DNA from: Selaginella tamariscina
Taxonomy: Eukaryota > Streptophyta > Lycopodiopsida > Selaginellales > Selaginellaceae
NCBI GenBank assembly: GCA_003024785.1
Contig: PUQB01000002.1
Span: 1,824,840 to 1,888,839 of the forward strand
DNA length: 64,000 bases
Direction of reading: 5' to 3'
Below, piece after piece: positions 48,578 to 58,751 of this stretch (positions are counted from its first letter, which is position 1; each line of letters begins with the position of its first letter). Under the pieces are notes generated by a model, which had not been told where the DNA came from, searched no databases, and saw nothing but the letters and a program-made list of their open reading frames with translations. The position numbers and the translations under genes are program-made.

Positions 48578-48589
48578 ATTGTCCTGAAC

Positions 48590-48724
48590 ATAAATAATTG
48601 TTTATTTATGATATTTGTTTATGCAATATTTTTAAAAAATCTAAACTGCAGTTACTTAATAATATGCATGTGCAATAATATATAATTATGTATAGAGATA
48701 ATATCTCATGCTTCATTAATACAA
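48590..48724. other. AT-rich gap between transposase-like gene and first palindrome array
   Basis: A short AT-rich stretch without coding potential, on the 5' side of the minus-strand gene; probably leader or intron sequence. Confidence 0.4.
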
Positions 48725-49570
48725 CTGATGGGCAGGATTAATCCCGCCCACGACTCTCTTCGACGAGGAATGGTGGGCGGGATTAATCCCGTCGCCGACT
48801 CTACCCCTTCGGAGTGAGTCGGCGGGATTAATTCTGCCGATGAAGCTACCCCTTCGAAAAGAGTCAGCGGGATTAATCCCGCCGTCGACTCTACCCCATC
48901 GAAGAAACTAAACCCGAATCTTCCTCGTCGGAGAGAGCGGCAGGATTAATCCTACTATGGACTCCCTCCGACGAGGAAAAAGCGGCGGGATTAATCCTGC
49001 TCCCGGATCTTCCTCGTCGAAGAGGCGATGGGATTAATCCCGTGGCAGACTCCCTCCGACAAGGAAGTACCGACGGGATTAATCCCGCCCCCTCTTCCTC
49101 ATCGGAGAGAGGCAGCAGGATTAATCCTGCTGCAACTCCCTCCGACGAGGAAGAGCGGCGAGATTAATCCCGTCCACAACTCTAACGACGGGGAATAAGC
49201 AGCGGGATTAATCCTGCCCACAACTCTCTCTGAAGCTATGATTTCAAAAAGATCTCGGGATAAATCCTGCCCAAAATATTTAAAACAGGGAAGTGGTGGC
49301 GAGATTAATTCCGTCACCCCTTCTTTGCCTCCTAAAATGGTTGGCGAGATTAATTCCGCCGACAACTCTTTTTAATAAATTCAGGTAACTCTTTATCAGT
49401 TGAGAGAGTTATCGGCGAGATTAATCCTGCCGCTCTTTTTAAGAAATGGAGAAGCATTGCCCGGACTAATTCTACCATGGCTATTAAAGAAATGGTGGTG
49501 GGATTAATCCTGCCACCTCTTTGACGAGGCGAAAAAAAATGGCCGGATTAATCCCGTCGCCGAGAATATT
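48725..49570. repeat. First array of GGCGGGATTAATCCCGCC palindromes (element 2)
   Basis: About 17 copies of an 18-bp palindrome, consensus GGCGGGATTAATCCCGCC, are spaced about 40-55 bp over 850 bp. The ATTAAT core is nearly invariant, while the outer arms vary (ggcaggattaatcctgcc, ggcgagattaattccgcc), often with matching changes on both arms. Spacers near the left contain alternating CTCCGACGAGGAAG and its inverse CTTCCTCGTCGGAG, a second palindromic layer. GC content is far above the surroundings. It lies at the 5' side of the minus-strand transposase-like gene. Function unknown; dense binding sites for a dimeric protein would fit. Confidence 0.9.
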
Positions 49571-51839
49571 AAGTTAAAAGTATATTTAAACGGGATAAAT
49601 CCCTAACAGAATATATTGTAATCCTAATGCATTCTTAAACCCCTAAATTCTAAAATTTAAGAGAGAATGTAAGAGAGTGAATCTTTATAACTATATTTAA
49701 AATTTGTTTATAATACTTACTTGTAAACAGCACTGAAGGCGCCGTGCTTTCCTATAAACAATAGTGCACCCAATTTAATGTCGCTCTTAAGCTAATTACT
49801 AAAAAAAGAAAAGAAAATCTGAAGAGTGAAAAAATAAGGAAATGAAGAAACCCTTGCCGAAGAAAGAACCATATTTGAATTTAAGTGGGAAATTAAATAC
49901 ATTTTCAAATTTACATGTCAGACCGACAATACTTATATCAAAAATTCAAAATAACAGAAAAGAAAATTTAAGATGAGTTGAAACAAATAACCAGAGTCTG
50001 ACATATATACTTTCCAATTCCAATGAGTGTTTTAAAATTGCATTTAATGTTATTCAAGTGATTCAAGCTGTTTAATATTATGAAATTTTAGTAATTATTT
50101 TACATTCTGAATATTCCAGTATATATTATTAAATATATACTATAAATATATATACTTATACAATAAATAAATATATTATTATGTATTAATTAAATATATT
50201 CATAGTTTGTTATTATTATTATTTTCTTAATTACTTGAGTAATTAATTTACATTTCTTACTTTATTATTTTCTTAATATTGAAAGAATATTCCAATATTA
50301 AACCTGATTATCAAAATTAAATTAGTCTTATTCTTAATTATTTCAGTAATTATTTTACATTTATATATATTAATGGATTTTCTCAATTAATTTCTTATTA
50401 TTTTAAGAATATTCCTATGTTAAACCTTATTATCAATATTAAATTAATATATATTTAAACTATATGACTATATATTAGATAAAATGATGTATTATTATGT
50501 ATAATTTAAAATATGTTCATAGTGTGTATATTAATATCATTTTCTTAATTACTTGAGTAATTAATCTTCTTTATATTAATGGGATATTCTTATTATTTTC
50601 TTTTATTCCAAGAATATTCCAATATTAAACATGATTATCATAATTAATTATTAATTATTTCAGTACTTGATCTACATTTGTATATATTAATGGGATTTTC
50701 TCAATTAAATTCTTATTATTTCAAGAATATTTCAGTGTTAAACCTTATTATCAATATTAAATTAATATATATTATTAAAACTATATATGGGTATATATTA
50801 GATAAAATCATATATTATTATGTATAATTTAAAATATGTTCATAGTGTGTTTATTAATATTATTTTCTTAATTATTCAATGTTTGTTTTGCACACATATA
50901 TAAACACAATCATAAATTTATATATACACGTGCACACGCATTAGAAGCACTTACAGAGACACATATCACACATATGCACATTGCCCTAAACCAAACTTGA
51001 GAAATTATATGTTGCTTCTTTATTGAAAAACATCATGTTCAATGCATGTATGATCTATATGTACTCAGTCTGTGTGTATATAACACATTTAATTTACACA
51101 TGTAATATATATGTATGTCTGTGTGTATACACGTGTGTATGTATATATGTGTACTAATATATGCAATGTGTATGATTTTAATTTGTTAACACTCTCTCTC
51201 TTCTCTCATACATACACAGTGTCACCATGCATAATCCCTTCTCTCATACACACACCATGCATGATCATGATCCATAATATGTAGCATGTCTTTCCTTTCA
51301 TACATATACACCATGCATGATCCATAATATGTACTAATGTTACAATATTAAATCCTAAACCTTAAACCCTATGTAACACATTAAATTTACATATGTAATA
51401 TGTATGTATGTCTGTGTGTATACACGTGTGTATGTATATATGTGTATTAATATATGCAATGTGTATGAATTTAATTTGTTAACACTCTCTCTTCTCTCGT
51501 ACATACACACCATGCATGATCCATGTTATATGTACTGTCTCTCTTTTCTCAAACATACACACCATGCACGATCCATAATATGTACTATCTCTCTTCTCTC
51601 ATACATACACACCATGCATGATCCATAATATGTACTCTGTCTCTTTAATATTATGTACTAATATGTATGTATGTCTATGTGTATAATACTATATGTATAT
51701 ATATGTATTGCTACACGTGAAACTTTAACACTTTTATGGACACACCATGTTAAATCCTTGCATGATTTTTATTCTTGGGGTGTATTTGATACACCCACGC
51801 ACATGCACACACTGATAATATAATGAAAAAATATTCGTT
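49571..51839. repeat. AT-rich tandemly duplicated core of element 2
   Basis: No gene is seen. Around 50080-50880, blocks of about 300 bp recur two to three times (shared phrase 'tattatgtataatttaaaat', then 'atgttcatagtgtgt'). Around 51080-51640, a block of about 290 bp is duplicated (shared 'gtctgtgtgtatacacgtgt') with nested 'accatgcatgatccataata' repeats. These explain the short repetitive reading frames in the region. Confidence 0.7.
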
Positions 51840-51990
51840 TAAGGCGAATCTAGGGTTTAAGTATATTCTTAGAAGGAATATTCGATTAGGGTTAATATAT
51901 ATTCTATTCCTTTTAGGGTTTAGTATATTCTTAGGGTTTCAAGAAGCACGGTGGCTGTGAGATCTCCCTCTCTCTCACACACAGGTGAGA
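51840..51990 (+). promoter_or_regulatory. Telo-box-rich probable promoter/leader of element 2 accessory gene
   Basis: Four TAGGGTT-type words (inverse telo-box) occur at about 51850-51940, interleaved with AATATTC words, followed by a donor-like CACACAG-GTGAGA at about 51982. A matching acceptor TTTTGCAG lies at 53942, just before the ATG at 53981. The second palindrome array would then lie inside the first leader intron. This is inference from signals only. Confidence 0.4.
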
Positions 51991-52089
51991 TTTCTCTTTC
52001 TCTATCTCACACACACACTCCTGAGTTTATTTATTTATTATTTTTAATCATATATACATTTATATTTGTGTGAATCTTAATAATATAAT

Positions 52090-52196
52090 TTATTTATCTA
52101 TCTCTCGCACACACACGCACATTCCTATACATAATACATACATATATAAATATATATATATACACACAAATATATATATATATATATGTGTGTGTG

Positions 52197-52233
<37 letters not shown>

Positions 52234-52263
52234 ATTTTATTAATTTATTAATTTTATCTCTTG

Positions 52264-52295
<32 letters not shown>

Positions 52296-52624
52296 CACCA
52301 CATATATATATACCTATGTACATATATACATACATATATTATGTGTACCAGTATTTGTATAATTTTATTTATTTATCTATCTTTCGCACACACACGCACA
52401 CTCATGTATATACATATACATATACATATAGATACATACATATATATATATATATGGGTGTGTGTTGTGTGTGTGTGTCTGTATAATTTAATTTATTTAG
52501 CACACACATACAATATACTATACATATACATATGTGTCTGTGTATCAGTATTTTATTTGATTTGTCTATCTCTGGCCACACACACACTCTCCTACACACA
52601 CATATACATATAGTATATATATGT
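52090..52624. repeat. (TG/CA/TA)n microsatellite block
   Basis: Long CA, TG and TA dinucleotide tracts alternate with a roughly 130-bp repeated phrase ('ataattttatttatttat' plus 'ctatctttcgcacacacacg'). The reading frames here are low complexity and not genes. Confidence 0.9.
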
Positions 52625-53640
52625 GTGTAGCGGCGGGATTAATCCTGCCGCTATATGGTTAGCCCCACGGGCGGCGGGATTAATCCTGCCTCCGAGGCCC
52701 TTCATGCAGGTCATGAGCAGCAAGATTAATCCCGCCGCTCTTCAGGTAGGCTATTTGGTTATGAGGCTAACCGAAAAGCGGCGGGATTAATCCCGCCGCC
52801 CATGGCCTGCGTGCTGGGCCTAGACGGCGGATTAATCCCGTCGCGTACGCATGTTCTATGCGAATTCGGTGGTATTTATCCGCCACCAATGGCTTGTTTG
52901 AAGGGCCTAGGCAGCAGGATTAATCCTGTCGAATTCCGCATAGGGCATGGGCGTGCAGCAGGATTAATCCTGCCTCCCATGGCCTGCGTGCTAGGCCTAG
53001 ACAGCGGGATTAATCTCGTTGCGTATGCATGCCCTACACAAATCCGGTGGGATTTATCTTGCCGCCAATGGCCTGTCTGAAGGGCCTAGGCGGCAGGATT
53101 AATCCTGCCAGATTTCGCACAGGGCATGGGCGTGCGGCGGGATTAATCCGCCGCCAATGGCTTGTTTAAAGGGCCTAGGCGGCGGGATTAATCCCGCTGC
53201 ACATGGCCTGTGGGAAGGGCCTGGGTGGCAGGATTAATCCCGCCGAGCCTTCAATGCCTGGTGGAGGGATGAATCCCCACCCTTCCTTTTTTCCTCCATT
53301 GGTAAGTCGAACCAATCCCAAACATCTCTATCTGAGATGTAGAAGGTTTACAACATACCAATGGAGGGGACTGAGAAGGGTGGCGAGATTCATTTCACCA
53401 TCCCTTACATGGTGGGCGAGATTAATCCCGCCGACTTTCTGGAGCCCTTGAAGGAGTGTGCCAAATAAATCCTGCCCAATTCTCTCTGAGATCGAGAAGG
53501 GTGGCGGGATTAATCTCGCACACTCATTTAGGGCCCCAGAAAGGTGGCGAGATTAATTCCACCCACTCTTTCAAGAGGCATTGAAGGGGTGGCGAGATTA
53601 ATCCCGCCGCACCTTCCATGTGAATATATATTGTATTAGT
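52625..53640. repeat. Second array of GGCGGGATTAATCCCGCC palindromes (element 2)
   Basis: About 20 copies of the same 18-bp palindrome as the first array. From 52790 to 53200 they form a higher-order repeat of about 175-180 bp holding about four palindromes each, with spacers 'catggcctgcgtgct', 'gggcctaggcgg' and 'cgcatagggcatgggcgtgc'. Variants with AAAT in place of the TTAA core occur (gggatttatc near 52870 and 53050). The array lies on the 5' side of the plus-strand accessory gene, mirroring the first array and the transposase-like gene. Confidence 0.9.
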
Positions 53641-53720
53641 ATATATAAGTTGCATATTTTATTTTATTTACTTTTATCATCTTATCATAATATTTGAGTA
53701 AAAGCTAGGAAACTATGTAA

Positions 53721-53808
53721 AACTGTCAAGAGCTCACATTTGTGGTGGTTTCTAAAACGAAATGTTATCTTTCTTTTGCACTAGCACAAATGTGAGCTTT
53801 GAACAGTT
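53721..53808. other. Long hairpin (24-bp arms, 40-base loop) upstream of the accessory gene
   Basis: The arm at 53721-53744 (AACTGTCAAG, then AGCTCACATTTGTG) pairs with 53785-53808 (CACAAATGTGAGCT, then TTGAACAGTT), with three mismatches in 24. The size resembles a plant microRNA precursor or a tiny inverted-repeat insertion. It sits between the second palindrome array and the accessory gene's first coding exon. Confidence 0.5.
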
Positions 53809-53980
53809 AATCCCGTCCACTTTTCTCTCAGACAAAGCAGGGTGTATGTGAATTTATCAGTGTATTATTTTTATATATTCGGGTTTATACAAGTGTCTGT
53901 GCGTTTTTATATGATTTGTATTCATAGTGTATTATTTTGCAGAAGGACGATTTGATTCAAACAAAGATTCAATCATTAGT

Positions 53981-56900
53981 ATGGAGTTGTCGTCAAATTT
54001 TGGGTAAGAATTAAAATAAAATCTATTGTATTTGGATATGTACTTGAAGAACTAATCGTTTTTGTATTCAAATGTGGAATTGAGGTGACATTGAAGACGA
54101 GAGCAGGAAAAGAGATGGGCAGGGGGATTCTGGAATCAACTTGGCCATATTTCAAACTAAACGAGAAGCGCATTGGAACAACCATGGTTGCTGTCAAACT
54201 AACCTCTATCACATCGCATGGACAAGCAAAACAATGGAAAGTGGGTGTGTTAATAAAGCATCCAAAATCATGCTGCAAACCCAGATTGAACGATGCTCGA
54301 CACATATGCCTTGTTCTATCCAATGTCACGTTCTCAGATCCAAAGGTCACCAGTTACAACATTAATTTCGGATGGTCTTGTCGACTTGTGGATAATGACG
54401 TTCACGTGTTCACTAATGATGTTGACCGTGGAGTTCTTCTTCAACTCAACGAAAGCCTATCTATGGAGGGGATCAATTAGATGTCTACTTCGAAGATCTT
54501 CAGACTCATCGAGTAGGTGTATTCTCAGCAGAGATTACTTCATAATACAGAACATCCACAAGTGGAGCAATCGTCCCTCTTCACATTGAAGAAGAATACA
54601 TCGACATCATAAGAGAGATTGAGAGGGTGGCTCGGTCTCAGGTTCTTTATAGATCCCGTTCAATTTGCTTAAAAAATTTCAGGAGCTGGAAGAGTGTGCC
54701 GAGAACATTAAAACAACATTAATCGGGGATCACACATGTTGATTCGGATCATAAAAAAAAATCATCAGTCATTTCAGCTGCACCTGTGGCATCCCATGCT
54801 GCAATAAGCCACAAGGAAATGATGTTGGATGATAGGATTTATGAGTGTAGGGTTAAGTATTGCAGTGTCAACCCAAACTTCAATTATAGGCCACTCAACC
54901 AGGAACGCAGGCTCATGGAGAAGATGAAGGACGACAATTCTTACACCGTTCCACATAATGCTGTTTTGTGCCCATATACGAGAGAAACAAAGGCGCTGAC
55001 AAAGTGTGGATCACAACACGGAACAAATGAGAAGATTCAGATGAGAATAAAAATCAATCAAGTACTACATCATTATGGCCAGCACATAATAACGGCAGCC
55101 CAACGACTTCTCGATGAACACAACAAAGGAACGATGGCAACAAAACTTTCCGAGCATACCGTGAGAAGATCGCGTTTTTAGCGAAGCCGAATCTCACAAT
55201 CGAGCAGTACCATAAGTTATGGCGGAATGGGACGCTCAGACACCAACCACTACAACAGCAAAATATGGGAGAAGTTCAAACACACGCGAGCCGTGTGGGA
55301 ATCTCTTCAGCGACCACAAAGAGCTACTGCAGGGAATACACAATGTGCGGTACCGGGTAAGTAAATTGTTTGGGCGGGATTTATCTCGCCGGTATATTAA
55401 TCTGTCTTTTTTTTCAGAGAGTTGAAGAAATTGTAGCAGTTGATTTTGCCCAGGTGGGCGGGAAGGAAACATCCTTTTTGATGATGTTGATTTCTTGTCC
55501 CGAGGATAGGATCTTTGCCAAATGGTTGGGGATTATGGAATCCTTTGCAAAAGGAACACTGAAGAAGAAGCAGACAAGTGAAGGAGCCCTCAGAGAAGTC
55601 TGCAAAGAAACCCAGTAAGACGCCGAAGGCTAAGTCTGTTCAATCTACAAAGGATGTAGACAACGATTTCAAGCTCACATGGTTGAAGCCTTTAAATGGA
55701 ACAACGATGGAGGAGATGGAAGTCTTGGCTGATTTGGTGATTGATGGCAAATTACAGATTAACAACAGCAGCCCCACCTCTCCTTTTCATCTCAAGGCAA
55801 TGGAGTTGAAGACGGTCAGGCACTTCAAGGAGTGGTTGGGAATACACTGCCACAAACTGGGTTGGACCTCGGCTTCAACATACGAAGAGGTCAGCAAATA
55901 TTTGCATGTGACGATGATGATATGCTTGTCGAATGGGTGAATCAATCGGAAGATCTGGGCAAGAATCTATTGCACGCCAACGAAAAGGAGAACATTGCGA
56001 TGACGCCTTCTCTTATGGCAGTCCTTCAGCAGCGGAGAACCGAGTTGAACCTTATAAAGGAGGATGCTACGAATCAGACAAGCCCTACAGATGTTTGTTG
56101 TTGGATTCGGAGACTTTATGGGTACCATCACTGTAGGAAACCGTTTCAATTGTTCGTGATGGATCGGCGGGGTGTCAAAAAATCCTTCGACAGACAGGAC
56201 ACTAGAGGGATTTGGTGGAGAACTTAGTTGTGCAAGCATGTACAAAGAAGGTATTTATTATTGAATTCATACTTGCACTCTTGACTGATATCTACGTTTT
56301 CAGGTATTTATTTCTTGATTCTTGCTCATGTCACCGATACTTTGCCTTCGCCTTTGCCAAGGAATAAACATCGTTGGACAGGATTTTATATGAATGATGC
56401 TGATCCGAAGTGCATTGATTCGGTTGTTCACTTGGTTGTTAGGAATGCGCCAAACAATTTCAAACTTCCAAATGACTGGCCAGGCATCTGTTTGCACTCC
56501 AACGGCCCTGAACCTCCATCCGATACACCGATAGTGAGAGTGACGTATTCGGCAATGTACGTTATCCAAACATTACAAGTCAAGCGGCACGGAGCATCGT
56601 CAACTTGATCAGGGGTCCTCACAGTGATGCGTGGGTTTTTGACTACTGCACTAGGGGGTCCGTCTTGAAGGAGTGTTACCTTCGGATACATGTGTGTTTG
56701 CCGTTGAAAAGGATAAGACCATGGTTGAGGACCTGAACAAGTGGATAGAGGTTCTCAACTACCCCAACAAACCCATAAGGAGTATTTGAGAAAGTTCCCT
56801 CCGATAAGTGCGATAGCTCTGAAGACGAATCTGGTTCAATGTCGGAGTCTGAGGACGAACTTCAATCAGATATTAGACCGGAAGTTATCTCGAGGAGTAC

Positions 56901-57040
56901 AGAACATTCACACACTCCATTACCCATGGAAACATCAACAGAAGATACAGAAGATCTTGAACCATCTCACAAGCGGCTTAGACCTTCTTCGCCTCACTCA
57001 GAAGGTAATAGCGAAGAAGAATTGTTAATGAGTTCTTAGA
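53981..57040 (+). pseudogene. Element 2 accessory gene, N-terminal and middle part, function unknown
   Basis: A TTTTGCAG acceptor at 53942 precedes an ATG at 53981, and a short exon ends at a GTAAGA donor (54001). Plus-strand frames then run through 54085-57037 with several frame changes. Recognisable stretches include RIGTTMVAVKLTSITSHGQA, ERRLMEKMKDDNSYTVPHNA, VVHLVVRNAPNNFKLPNDWP (56425), and a Ser/Glu/Asp-rich tail (SESEDELQS, SHKRLRPSSPHSEG) ending at 57039. The inverted copy at 59200-61770 carries the same middle region with conserved protein sequence (VVHLVIRNAPYNFKLPNDW), so it was a real gene. I recognise no named domain. Intron positions are not resolved apart from a few GT/AG candidates (near 55360-55418 and 56248-56304). 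Confidence 0.55.
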
Positions 57041-57524
57041 GTGACGAATAGTTGTAAATGAGTGTAACATAAGGCATTTTTGTATATTTCTTTATATTTG
57101 TACAGAAAATAAATTCTCAAGGATTAATGAAGCTTTTAGTTCAAACATGGGTCACACATTAACAAGGTAAATAATATACCTTGATAATTTTAAGGTCAGC
57201 TAATCATTTTGCAGATGTAATGAAACATTGAGAACATGGATTTTCAGCATTGCATGAGGTAAGAGAGGGGTTTGGCGAAATTTCTTGTGCCACATGTCAG
57301 AATGACAGAGTTCATGCAGGAAATGGATAATAATGCAGCTCAAAACATCGTTACCATGGGGGCCACTTCAGTTTTTTCATCATCATTTTTATTGGCTTCA
57401 GTTCCGAAATCAATTTCTTCAGCGCATGCAATATCTGAATCTTGTAAGGATGATGTACAATTAAATGATAAAGGGATAGGCAACGAGATAGTGCAACGGA
57501 TAAATGTGAAAGGGAGCAAACAAG

Positions 57525-58222
57525 TGATTTGCAAAGTATTCAAGAGGCAACGCTATCCATGTTACTCATGGCCATATTGTGTTGTTGGATGTCAATGGTG
57601 TTCTGCTTCATCGACAAAGGCCCGAGGATAGGAAAAAAGAAATCAAACAAGGAGATTTCATTCCTTGTCATGGTAAATTTCGATATGATATTATTTTTCG
57701 TCCAGGGTTGGATCGTCTCTTTCAAAAGCTTAAGGAGATGGGTGCGCTTGTGGGGATTTGGTCATGCATGCAGATTCACATAACTTAACCGCTGTTGAAT
57801 TTGCTTAAGAAACATTGTAGTGTTGCAGAAGAGGTGATTCGTAAAGATTGGATTTTTGACCAGCGAATATGTTATAAACCTCTCGAATTTCACAATATAA
57901 GAAAGGAAAGCAAGCCATACTTCTTCAAGAATGAAAGAATAATTGGGACTCATGGGGAGATCAGTCGCTTAAGGATAATGAAGAAACACATATCTTAGTG
58001 GTAGACGACTCTCCTCAGAAGGCTATGCTCAACCAAAACATTGCTTGTATTCATCCAATCACTTTCGATCCATATTCTGATACCGATATCATGGATGAGC
58101 TAGTGAACTACTTGGATACGTGCCTCAGAAAGAAGAATCTCGAAAATTTTTGTGAGCAGTATCCACCGTATCAACATTTCCTGAAGCTTTTCTTTCTCGT
58201 GATTTTGAATTTTATAAAATGA
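57525..58222 (+). pseudogene. NIF/FCP1-like HAD phosphatase domain carried by element 2
   Basis: A stretch near 57574-57770 reads LLDVNGVLLHRQRP, then FRPGLDRLFQKLKEMG and VGIWSCM. Another near 57870-57990 reads ICYKPLEFHNIRKESKPY. A third near 57995-58190 reads LVVDDSPQKAMLNQNIACIH and then DELVNYLDTCL. These match, in order, the DxNG nucleophile loop, the RPGL and VGIWSS segments, and the DDS motif of plant NIF/FCP1-like HAD-family phosphatase homologues. The second Asp of the classic DxDG is Asn (DVNG), as in several plant members, so catalysis is uncertain. The piece is out of frame with itself at two places. The same domain is found in the inverted copy near 59500-59900, so it is stable cargo. 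Whether it was fused to the upstream part or was a separate gene is unclear. Confidence 0.75.
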
Positions 58223-58751
58223 AGGATAGCAACCGGGCGCTTTATAATATTATTCTTAAGGAACGTCATTTTTAGATGAGCCTTTATGCAGACCTGGTCT
58301 TATCACATCTTATGTATTAACAAGGATGGCAACTCCCAATTGCATTCGTGAGAGTGTTAAGTGGTGGCAACAACATCAAGATATTGACCAAAATGATTTG
58401 ATTAATCCGGAGAGTGATGATTTAGACAAAATGAGGAGATTTCTCTGTATTAGGAAGAAAGTATTTATAAAAAATTAACATGTTGATAAGAAATGATTTC
58501 ATTTGTAATTATGTTTGATAGTATTTCTTCATTATTGTAAACTATTTTTAGAATAATATGAATATTCTAAGATATTTTAGGAATATTCCTTACTAAGTAA
58601 GGTTATTGAAGGATTAATTAATTAATTAATTAATATTTAAGGCTTAATTACATATTAATTAAATGATTAATTAATAATTAAAACTTAAGTATTAATTAGT
58701 AATTTATTTTATATTCCCATTTTCACGTATCATGCCCACTTTAGTTACAAC
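58223..58751. repeat. Right subterminal region and terminal inverted repeat of element 2
   Basis: AT-rich sequence with GAATATTC-like words (58555-58590) and TTAATTAA runs, ending in the terminal repeat (58722-58751, ...GCCCACTTTAGTTACAAC). The region is mirrored in inverse at 58752-59240. Confidence 0.7.

Larger units (their letters stand above)
45083..58751. mobile_element. Large DNA transposon (element 2) with DUF7869-type transposase-like gene and HAD cargo
   Basis: The ends are inverted repeats: GTTGTAACTAAAATGGGCAT at 45083, and GTTGTAACTAAAGTGGGCAT reading inward from 58751 (19 of 20 identical), followed on both sides by AATATTC-rich sequence. Inside are a minus-strand transposase-like gene (about 48577-45996), a plus-strand accessory gene (about 53981-58222), and two palindrome arrays between them (48725-49570 and 52625-53640) with about 3 kb of AT-rich, internally repeated spacer. 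A second, inverted and truncated copy of the right third follows at 58752-61775, showing that the accessory gene moves with the element. No convincing target-site duplication was found. Its boundaries and unity are inferred from the inverted repeats and the second copy. Confidence 0.75.

Noticed and set aside
52094-52613. Overlapping frames on both strands in the TG/CA tracts
   Set aside because: They are low-complexity dinucleotide translations with no conserved protein features.
48725-53640. CRISPR-like array (regular palindromic repeats with spacers)
   Set aside because: The repeats are short symmetric DNA palindromes with repetitive spacers, there are no cas genes, and the context is a eukaryotic transposon.
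45083-58751. Polinton or other capsid-bearing large element
   Set aside because: No polymerase, retroviral-type integrase, packaging ATPase or capsid-like sequence is visible in it; the transposase-like gene is of the DUF7869 type.
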